NCBI GenBank assembly: GCA_023418355.1
Contig: JAEZZU010000366.1
Coordinates: forward strand, 1-6,535
DNA length: 6,535 nucleotides
Source: Pseudomonadota bacterium
GTDB lineage: Bacteria; Pseudomonadota; Gammaproteobacteria; Burkholderiales; Burkholderiaceae_C
Direction: 5' to 3'
Shown: positions 1 to 5,385 of the stretch, piece after piece
Layout: the number at the start of each line of letters is the position of its first letter
Numbering within the stretch: position 1 is the first letter of the stretch
The notes under the pieces: model-generated
The model's input: the letters and a program-made list of their open reading frames with translations, nothing else
Databases searched by the model: none
Told to the model about the DNA's origin: nothing
Position numbers and translations under genes: made by a program

Positions 1-120
1 AAGCAAAACCGACCTGCTCGATGGAGCCGCCACACCAGAAATTGGCAGCCCATCGAAGCTGTCGCCTTGAACCCAGAAAGGGCCGAAAGCATTACGCAAA
101 AAATACATCTAGCGGCATAA
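1..120 (+). CDS. C-terminal tail of an unidentified gene, possibly a transposase (partial at left edge)
   Basis: Frame 1 is open from the window edge to a TAA at 118-120 and gives 39 residues with an Arg/Trp-rich stretch (RPARWSRHTRNW) followed by a PIEAVALNPE segment. The style recalls the C-terminal ends of some insertion-sequence transposases, but this is an impression from memory and no catalytic motif lies in the window. Base composition is clearly more GC-rich than the glycosyltransferase gene whose stop codon lies only 62 bases further on, which fits an insertion sequence abutting a polysaccharide locus. Frame 3 is also open up to about 165, so even the frame choice is uncertain. Confidence 0.3.
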   Translation, partial: KQNRPARWSRHTRNWQPIEAVALNPERAESITQKIHLAA

Positions 121-182
121 ATGACGCAACAACTATCTTGACATGTACCGCAGAGGTGTAGGTCAATGGATGGGATTAATTT

Positions 183-1058
183 CTAATAGAGTTTTGTATA
201 TAGGAAATTATAAAAACAAATATTTTCCAACATCTTGTTCCATTCAAGATCACTGACATCTACATTTATTCTTTCTCTCTCGTATAGATCCTCTGGTTTT
301 GATAGCGTTTTATTTGATATATAGTTGAAACCTCTTTCGGTGGAGAATTTTTTTATCCAGAAATAGTCATTAGATATGCACTGAAGATTTGACGCTAAAT
401 ATTCAATGGTTTTGGTGCTTGTTTGAATATTAAAAGGGTAAATGTCAGGCGTAAAATTTAAACCGGCATAAGAGTTTTTGTATATCTCTGGGATTTCATG
501 TCTATTTAGCTTCCCTGTGAATGTTATGTTTTTATATTTAGCAAGGTGAGACCTTGTTTTTGTGTCAATAGCTCCAATTACACATAATTTGAATCCAATT
601 TGGGCAAGCCTTTGAATTTCTTGGATAAGACCTTTGCGACCTGAAATGCTTCCGCAATAGATAATATCAAAATATGGATTTTTGGTAGGCGCTTGATAAA
701 ATTCAGCATCTATTCCCATATCTCTATGGAGGCAAGGGATTTTATCATTAAAATGGAAAATTTTTTCTAAATTTGAATTAAGAAATATTCTGGCGTCAGG
801 CTTGCAGTTGAGATGTTTTTTTATAAGATCTTTTATATTTGCCAAAGGAGGTGTGGATAAACTCTGATATTCATGAATCTCAATACATTTGCCTTCTGTT
901 TTATTCTTTTTAAGTCCTAAAAAATAAATGTTTAAGTCATTGTTAGGGTCTGGGTTCTCAGATAGCTGTACCTCAATTCCCTTTTGTGTTAAATATTTTT
1001 CATAGGCATATGCCTCAGGGGTGTAACTGATTTTATTGATAGTGATTCCTATTTTCAT
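183..1058 (-). CDS. Glycosyltransferase, GT4/GT1-like, of a surface polysaccharide locus
   Basis: The 291-residue protein looks like a cytoplasmic GT-B fold glycosyltransferase that would transfer a sugar from a nucleotide donor to a lipid-linked glycan. The second half carries the recognisable parts: a YCGSISGRKGL segment at about 134-144 opens the C-terminal Rossmann domain, TGKLNRHEIPEIY lies at 181-193, and PFNIQTSTKTIEYLAS at 208-223 occupies the donor-binding EX7E region, with Glu219 the likely key residue. The N-terminal half is divergent. No signal peptide or membrane segment is evident. It follows the upstream glycosyltransferase on the same strand after only 22 bases, so it is probably co-transcribed, yet no clear Shine-Dalgarno sequence precedes its ATG. 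GC is about one third by hand count of sample lines, far below argB, suggesting horizontal acquisition. Donor, acceptor and linkage cannot be told from sequence. Confidence 0.85.
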   Translation of the reverse strand: MKIGITINKISYTPEAYAYEKYLTQKGIEVQLSENPDPNNDLNIYFLGLKKNKTEGKCIEIHEYQSLSTPPLANIKDLIKKHLNCKPDARIFLNSNLEKIFHFNDKIPCLHRDMGIDAEFYQAPTKNPYFDIIYCGSISGRKGLIQEIQRLAQIGFKLCVIGAIDTKTRSHLAKYKNITFTGKLNRHEIPEIYKNSYAGLNFTPDIYPFNIQTSTKTIEYLASNLQCISNDYFWIKKFSTERGFNYISNKTLSKPEDLYERERINVDVSDLEWNKMLENICFYNFLYTKLY

Positions 1059-1080
1059 AGTTATGATTAAATTTCAAGCA

Positions 1081-2220
1081 TTAGATATTTTTAGAGTTTA
1101 TAAAATGATATAGGTGTTGATTTTGTTTTTTTGAGTCAAAATGTTTTTTTGATATTAAGATGCTGTTTTTGCTGAATATTTTTATTTTTTCTTTTTCTTT
1201 GATCATTTGTAAAATTTTTTCTGTAAGCGCAGAGGTGTCGTAAGGTGGGATTAGAAAGCCATTTTCGTTGTGCATGACGGTTTCCTTGCAGCCAGGGACA
1301 TCTGTAGTAATCACCGCTCTTCCGCAAGCCATAGCCTCTTGCGTGCTGCAAGGCACACCTTCACGGTAGGAAGGTAAGACAAAGACACTGGACTTTGCAA
1401 TCCACTCCTGCACATTGTCTACATGGCCCGGATGGATGATGATGTTTGCTTGTTTGTAGTAGTCCAGATCGCTTTGAGAGAGGCTGCTTGGGTTATCTTT
1501 GTCGATAGTACCCAAGACGATAAATTCAACTTCTGGGTGCTGTTTCTTGACAATCTCCGCTGCTTGAAGAAATTCAAAAATACCTTTTTCTGCCAGCAAA
1601 CGGCCAATAAATAAGAAACGTATGGGGTCGAGAGAGGGCAGGGTGGGTTTGAATTTTTCTAGGTTAACGCCAATACCACCTAGAATTTGCACATCTTTTA
1701 CTTTAATTTTGTGCTTTTCAATTAGGTCAACTGGGTCATCTGGGTTGAGAAAAATGATTCTATCCAGATATCTGAAAGATAGCTTGTACAATAAAATCTG
1801 TACTGCGCGAACCAGTTTTTTCTTCAAACTTTCTTTTTTATGTGGTGGCTCTGGCGTAAAGGCATAGCCCAAACCTTCCAGCATGCCTACAATGCGTGGC
1901 ACTTTGGCAAGCTTGGCAGCAAGTGTGCCAAAAATAACTGGCTTGGAAAAATAGGAAAAAACGATATCAGGTGCAATATCATTGATTTTGTTTTTAAGTC
2001 GTATAGTGCTTTTTATATCGGCGAAAGGGTTAAGTCCACCTCGATTGAGTTTGTAGCTGATAGGTTCTGCGCCAAGCGCTGCAATGGCCGAAGATGTTTG
2101 GCTGTTGTAATCTGTCGCAAAAACATATACCTCATGACCTTCTAGCACCAAAAGCTCGATAAATGTTTTTCTAAAGTTCAGTGTGCTGCTGGCTACTGTA
2201 CCAATCAAGCATATTTTCAT
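1081..2220 (-). CDS. Glycosyltransferase family 4 protein (PglA/WbpH-like)
   Basis: This 379-residue GT-B retaining glycosyltransferase probably adds an early sugar to an undecaprenyl-diphosphate-linked glycan on the inner face of the cytoplasmic membrane. The N-terminus MKICLIGTVASSTLNFRK has the acceptor-domain fold seen in such enzymes. LFIGRLLAEKGI (about 203-214) starts the donor domain, HPGHVDNVQEW lies at 263-273, and REGVPCSTQEAMACG (286-300) holds the EX7E pair Glu287/Glu295, followed by VPGCKETV and NGFLIPP. The chosen ATG overlaps the stop of the preceding transferase gene as ATGA, typical of translational coupling; a GTG five codons upstream is possible but less convincing. Composition is uneven: the EX7E region is about 50-57% GC in sampled lines, while the last 40 codons are about 18% and Lys/Ile/Asn-rich. 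It resembles GalNAc transferases acting on diacetylbacillosamine lipids, but the substrate is not proven. Confidence 0.92.
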   Translation of the reverse strand: MKICLIGTVASSTLNFRKTFIELLVLEGHEVYVFATDYNSQTSSAIAALGAEPISYKLNRGGLNPFADIKSTIRLKNKINDIAPDIVFSYFSKPVIFGTLAAKLAKVPRIVGMLEGLGYAFTPEPPHKKESLKKKLVRAVQILLYKLSFRYLDRIIFLNPDDPVDLIEKHKIKVKDVQILGGIGVNLEKFKPTLPSLDPIRFLFIGRLLAEKGIFEFLQAAEIVKKQHPEVEFIVLGTIDKDNPSSLSQSDLDYYKQANIIIHPGHVDNVQEWIAKSSVFVLPSYREGVPCSTQEAMACGRAVITTDVPGCKETVMHNENGFLIPPYDTSALTEKILQMIKEKEKIKIFSKNSILISKKHFDSKKQNQHLYHFINSKNI

Positions 2221-3329
2221 TTTTTGGGAATCCACTTAAAAAATGCCAGCTTGCTATACATAGTCAGATAGACAAAAAAACTAACTATCAGCAGCAAACC
2301 GCATTGCCATGTACTGGAATAGAAAAAAACTGCTGCTGCACAGGGAATAGCTGCATACACCCATAAAAAAGGTGATGTAAAACCGTTCTGCAGTGTTTTT
2401 GAAAAATTGCTAAAGCTATGGCGTACCCAGCGTTTGTTAGTCAGGCTGTGTAGATGGGCTGCATCAGGCTGTGTGGCATCACAATTGATTCGCAAAAACT
2501 TACGGCGATAAATGCTGAACAGCACTTCAATAATCGGATACGAACAAATAAGCAAGCTGGCCCATGGCGATACTTGTGGGTTACGCTCTGGCAGCAAAAT
2601 GGCAACCCATGCCAGCGTAAAGCCCAGAAAATAAGCTCCTCCATCACCCAAAAAAATCTTACCGTAGGGCCAGTTCACCAGAAAAAATCCTAGTACTGCG
2701 CCAGCAATAATGAGGCAGGTAAAGGCCAGTGGAATATCACCCACTTCACGCGCAATCAGACCAAAGGCGGTAAGCATGATGAGTGCAACACCTGCAGTCA
2801 GGCCGTTAAAGCCGTCAATGATATTGATAGCATTAGCTACACCACCAACTGCAAAGGCTGTAAATAGCACAGATACTGCAGTAAAGCCGAGCATCCAGTC
2901 GAGGCCCCATATATCTACGCTAGTGAGAGATACCCCTGTAATACCCCAGCCCAGCAGGCCAGAGGCCATGGTGGCTAGTAAGCGGGTTTTGACCGAGACT
3001 TTTTTGGTGATGTCTTCCAGCAGGCCAAAGATAAAGGCTGGCATGCCTGCCATGAGAATGGCGCTGAGGATTTGACGTTTTTCTGCAGCGGCTACACCAT
3101 GGCTGGACACTGCATACCCTGCCAGCACGCCCACTACCAGTGCAATGCCTGCAATGCGCGGCGTGGGTGCGGTGTGGAACTTCTGTACGCCGGTGCTGGA
3201 GTCCATGGAAAACGCACCATGCCATTTTTTTGTGCCCACCAGCAGCAGGCAGGTGAACAAGGAAGCCAGCGCCGCGATCAAGGCATCAAAGCGGGCCAGC
3301 TCCCAGGGGGAAAAGTTACTCAAAAGCAT
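2217..3329 (-). CDS. Polyprenyl-phosphate sugar-1-phosphate transferase (MraY/WecA/WbpL superfamily)
   Basis: This integral membrane enzyme of 370 residues would transfer a HexNAc-1-phosphate from its UDP-sugar to undecaprenyl phosphate, the first committed step of O-antigen or similar glycan assembly. Superfamily signatures are present in order: QKFHTAPTPRIAG (49-61), LEDITKK (104-110, Glu-Asp instead of the usual Asp-Asp), NAINIIDGFNGL (166-177), KIFLGDGGAYFLG (224-236) and a cytoplasmic HLH motif at 292-294. Around ten hydrophobic segments are spread along the chain. I prefer the ATG at 3329, since the protein then begins just before the first membrane helix. The ATG at 3365 would add 12 residues, but it falls in the loop of a GCCGCA/TGCGGC inverted repeat. 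Neither start has a good ribosome site. It is the first gene of the minus-strand block, divergent from argB. GC drops from about 67% near its start to about 43% near its end. Confidence 0.92.
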   Translation of the reverse strand: MLLSNFSPWELARFDALIAALASLFTCLLLVGTKKWHGAFSMDSSTGVQKFHTAPTPRIAGIALVVGVLAGYAVSSHGVAAAEKRQILSAILMAGMPAFIFGLLEDITKKVSVKTRLLATMASGLLGWGITGVSLTSVDIWGLDWMLGFTAVSVLFTAFAVGGVANAINIIDGFNGLTAGVALIMLTAFGLIAREVGDIPLAFTCLIIAGAVLGFFLVNWPYGKIFLGDGGAYFLGFTLAWVAILLPERNPQVSPWASLLICSYPIIEVLFSIYRRKFLRINCDATQPDAAHLHSLTNKRWVRHSFSNFSKTLQNGFTSPFLWVYAAIPCAAAVFFYSSTWQCGLLLIVSFFVYLTMYSKLAFFKWIPKK

Positions 3330-3427
3330 CGGGGGTGTTGTGTATTGCGATAGGGCCGCATGCACTGCGGCACAATGCAGAGTTTGTTTGACCTTATTGT
3401 CCCACGTGACACTGCTGACAGAAAGCC
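3330..3427. promoter_or_regulatory. Divergent intergenic region with a 6-bp-arm inverted repeat
   Basis: These 98 bases separate the leftward polysaccharide genes from argB and should hold the start signals for both. A perfect inverted repeat GCCGCA-TGCAC-TGCGGC lies at 3355-3371. A TTGACC hexamer at about 3388 could be a -35 for argB, but no good -10 follows at 16-18 bases. For the minus strand, TTGTGC followed 17 bases later by TATCGC is a weak candidate. Promoter positions are therefore not established; only the divergent layout and the inverted repeat are seen directly. Confidence 0.4.
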
Positions 3428-4318
3428 ATGACCAACCTCAACCACATCACCCCCCGCGACAAAGCAGAGATCCTCGCTCAAGCCTTGCCCTACATCCGCA
3501 AGTTCCATGGTAAGACCATGGTGATCAAGTATGGCGGTAACGCCATGACCGATCCTGCGCTGCAGGCGGATTTTGCGGAAGACGTTGTTCTGTTGAAGCT
3601 GGTGGGGATCAACCCGGTGGTGGTGCATGGCGGGGGGCCGCAGATTGAGACTGCACTGAACAGACTGGGCAAGAAGGGTGAGTTCATCCAGGGCATGCGT
3701 GTGACGGATGCCGAGACCATGGAAGTGGTGGAGTGGGTGCTGGCTGGTGAAGTGCAGCAGGATATCGTGGGCCTGATTCACCAGGCAGGCGGCAAGGCCG
3801 TGGGCCTGACGGGGCGTGATGGTGGCTTGATCCGTGCCAAGAAGCTCAAGATGCTCGATAGCAAGGACCCCACCATCGAGCACGATGTGGGCCAGGTGGG
3901 TGACATCGTGGCGATTGACCCCAGTGTGGTGAAAGCGCTGCAGGATGACGCTTTCATTCCTGTGATCAGCCCCATCGGCTTTGGCGAAGAAAACGAGAGC
4001 TACAACATCAATGCCGACGTGGTAGCCAGCAAGCTGGCGACCGTGCTGCAGGCAGAGAAGCTGGTGCTGCTGACGAATACCCCCGGCGTGCTGGACAAGG
4101 AAGGCAAGCTGCTGACTGATCTGACCGCGCGCGAGATTGATGGCCTGTTTGAAGATGGCACCATCTCTGGCGGCATGCTGCCCAAGATCAGCGGTGCGCT
4201 GGACGCTGCCAAGGCGGGCGTGAATGCCGTGCACATCATTGACGGCCGCGTGCCGCACTCCATGCTGCTGGAGATTCTGACCGACCAGGCTTACGGCACC
4301 ATGATCCGCAGCCACTGA
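3428..4318 (+). CDS. argB: Acetylglutamate kinase
   Basis: ArgB phosphorylates N-acetyl-L-glutamate with ATP, the second step of the acetylated arginine pathway, in the cytoplasm. The 296-residue protein has the full amino-acid-kinase signature set: VIKYGGNAM at 32-40 with the phosphate-binding Lys34, VVVHGGGPQI at 64-73, the substrate Arg91, GLTGRDGGLI at 126-135, SYNINADVVASKLA at 191-204, LLTNTPGVLD at 214-223, and SGGMLPKI at 247-254 with Lys253. It carries about 20 extra N-terminal residues before the kinase core (ITPRDKAEILAQALPYIRKF). In this family such an N-terminal helix goes with hexamer formation and feedback inhibition by arginine; the short E. coli enzyme of about 258 residues lacks it. 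The ATG is preceded only by a weak purine stretch (ACAGAAAG). The gene stands alone, divergent from the polysaccharide genes and followed by its own terminator. Its GC-rich composition matches core chromosome. Confidence 0.98.
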   Translation: MTNLNHITPRDKAEILAQALPYIRKFHGKTMVIKYGGNAMTDPALQADFAEDVVLLKLVGINPVVVHGGGPQIETALNRLGKKGEFIQGMRVTDAETMEVVEWVLAGEVQQDIVGLIHQAGGKAVGLTGRDGGLIRAKKLKMLDSKDPTIEHDVGQVGDIVAIDPSVVKALQDDAFIPVISPIGFGEENESYNINADVVASKLATVLQAEKLVLLTNTPGVLDKEGKLLTDLTAREIDGLFEDGTISGGMLPKISGALDAAKAGVNAVHIIDGRVPHSMLLEILTDQAYGTMIRSH

Positions 4319-4337
4319 TACCGGTCTGGCTTTCCCC

Positions 4338-4374
4338 AAAAACGCTGAGCGTTCCCTGCGCTCAGCGTTTTTTT
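4338..4374 (+). terminator. Rho-independent terminator of argB
   Basis: A perfect stem AACGCTGAGCG / CGCTCAGCGTT (4341-4351 with 4359-4369) encloses a 7-base loop. It extends by three further A-T pairs (4338-4340 with 4370-4372) and runs into a tract of seven T at 4368-4374. It begins about 20 bases after the argB stop. On the minus strand the AAAAA flank is also T-rich, so partial bidirectional action is possible, although no minus-strand gene ends here. Confidence 0.95.
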
Positions 4375-4413
4375 ATGCCTGATGCTGAGGCTGGGTGCTG
4401 GGATATGGGCGCA

Positions 4414-4432
4414 AGTGGCTATAAACGCCACT
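4414..4432 (+). promoter_or_regulatory. Inverted repeat over a TATAAA box upstream of the response regulator
   Basis: AGTGGC and GCCACT form perfect 6-bp arms around the 7-base spacer TATAAAC. The TATAAA (4420-4425) or the overlapping TAATAT at 4432-4437 could be a -10 element, though neither has a convincing -35 upstream. Its position between the argB terminator and the two-component genes makes it a plausible operator or promoter of that operon. Function is inferred only from place and symmetry. Confidence 0.4.
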
Positions 4433-4451
4433 AATATGCATGCCGTACATC

Positions 4452-4488
4452 GGTGCCGTTCTTCGCTCAACTTCGTGCGAAAGGCACC
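4452..4488 (+). other. Two-step hairpin in the leader of the response regulator gene
   Basis: Outer arms GGTGCC (4452-4457) and GGCACC (4483-4488) enclose inner arms TTCGC (4462-4466) and GCGAA (4477-4481), giving 11 base pairs with an asymmetric internal loop and a 10-base apical loop. It ends 54 bases before the regulator start codon and has no following T tract, so it is not an intrinsic terminator. It could be a leader RNA structure or an operator; no known riboswitch class is recognised. Confidence 0.4.
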
Positions 4489-4530
4489 ATCCAGCCATGA
4501 AGCGCTACGACAAGAACAACAGCGCACAGC

Positions 4531-4537
4531 AGGGAGA
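4531..4537 (+). promoter_or_regulatory. Shine-Dalgarno site of the response regulator
   Basis: AGGGAGA lies five bases before the ATG at 4543, a strong purine-rich ribosome binding site that fixes this start. It is the clearest ribosome site in the window. Confidence 0.85.
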
Positions 4538-4542
4538 CACAT

Positions 4543-5268
4543 ATGCGCCTTTTGTTGGTAGAAGACGATTTGATGGTGGCCAGCGGCATCAAGCTGGGGC
4601 TGACCGATGCGGGCTATGCGGTGGACTGGGTCAGCAGCGCAGAGCGTGCGCTGGAGGCGCTGTCCAGCGAGTCGTTTGATATTGCCATTCTGGATATTGG
4701 CCTGACAGGCATGGACGGCCTGGAGCTGCTGCACCGCATGCGCGCCAAGGGCATGGCCTGTGCCAGCATGCCGGTGCTGATGCTCACGGCGCGGGATGCA
4801 TTGCACGACCGCGTGCGAGGGCTGGATCTGGGCGCGGACGACTACATGGTCAAGCCCTACGAATTGCCCGAACTGCTGGCGCGCCTGCGTGCGCTGCTGC
4901 GCCGTTCACAGGCCGCCAACAGCGCAGTGCTGCACTTTGGCCCCCTGACGCTGGATACGGCAGCGCGCAGCACCGGAGTGTGGCTGGGCGGGCAGGAAGG
5001 CGTGGGCGAGTTTCAGACCATTGATCTGGGGCCGCGCGAGTGGACGGTGCTGGAATATTTGATGATCCACGCGCCCAAGCCTGCCAGCAAGGACAAGCTG
5101 CTGCAGGCGCTCACCGGCTGGGACAAGGAAATCACGCCCAATGCCGTGGAAGTCTACGTGTCGCGCCTGCGCGCCAAGCTGGAGCCCTATGGCGTGGCCT
5201 TGCGCTCCATTCGTGGTTTTGGCTACCGGTTGGATGCGATTGCGGCAGAGGCTGTAATTACAGCCTGA
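4543..5268 (+). CDS. OmpR/PhoB-family two-component response regulator (QseB/TctD-like)
   Basis: A cytoplasmic DNA-binding regulator of 241 residues, presumably phosphorylated by the kinase encoded next to it. The receiver domain (about 1-117) has the acidic pocket Asp8-Asp9, the phospho-acceptor Asp51 in ILDIGLTGMDG, the switch Thr82 in LMLTARD, and Lys104 in YMVKPY. A winged-helix effector domain occupies about 128-232, with LGPREWTVLEYLM, the recognition-helix region NAVEVYVSRLRAKL and the final hairpin SIRGFGYRL. Length and layout are normal for the family. Between the domains sits a short Gly-rich stretch (WLGGQEGVGEF) that makes the first part of the effector domain a little longer than usual. 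Target genes and stimulus cannot be read from the sequence. No classic pair of QseB/PmrA-type TTAA half-sites was found upstream. The stop TGA sits in TGATGC, the same hexamer that starts the kinase gene. Confidence 0.95.
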   Translation: MRLLLVEDDLMVASGIKLGLTDAGYAVDWVSSAERALEALSSESFDIAILDIGLTGMDGLELLHRMRAKGMACASMPVLMLTARDALHDRVRGLDLGADDYMVKPYELPELLARLRALLRRSQAANSAVLHFGPLTLDTAARSTGVWLGGQEGVGEFQTIDLGPREWTVLEYLMIHAPKPASKDKLLQALTGWDKEITPNAVEVYVSRLRAKLEPYGVALRSIRGFGYRLDAIAAEAVITA

Positions 5269-5271
5269 TGC

Positions 5272-5383
5272 ACAGTTTTTAAAAATATAGCTGCCAGCGC
5301 TGATGTATCAAGCTTTTCAAATACCTTTCGTGTTAAAGATGAGATTTCACCAGCGCAAGCAGCTATTTCTTTTGAAGTTCCCG
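5272..5383. repeat. Palindromic MITE/REP-like element between regulator and kinase genes
   Basis: The spacer contains an imperfect inverted repeat with 16-base arms: ATAGCTGCCAGCGCTG at 5287-5302 and, reversed, at 5351-5366, agreeing at 14 of 16 positions, around a 48-base centre. The whole insert is more AT-rich than both flanking genes. It is bounded by TGATGC at 5266-5271 and TGATGC at 5384-5389, which could be a target-site duplication. From memory, palindromes containing ATAGCTGCTTGCGCTT-like arms recur between genes in Comamonadaceae, but this is not verified here. It encodes no transposase, so it would depend on one elsewhere. Confidence 0.6.
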
Positions 5384-5385
5384 TG

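Noticed and set aside
2218..2235. GTG start at 2235 for the GT4 gene
   Set aside because: The ATG at 2220 gives the conserved MKICLIG start and a 4-base ATGA overlap with the upstream stop; the GTG adds only a non-conserved MDSQK.
3320..4339. Long minus-strand open frame (339 codons) opposite argB
   Set aside because: ArgB on the plus strand has complete family motifs. The antisense frame is His/Gln-rich with no recognisable domain, typical of a GC-rich coding shadow.
4497..4679. Small plus-strand frame beginning MKRYDKNN that runs into the regulator gene
   Set aside because: It overlaps the regulator in another frame, lacks a good ribosome site and turns into low-complexity shadow sequence. 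The AGGGAGA site belongs to the ATG at 4543.
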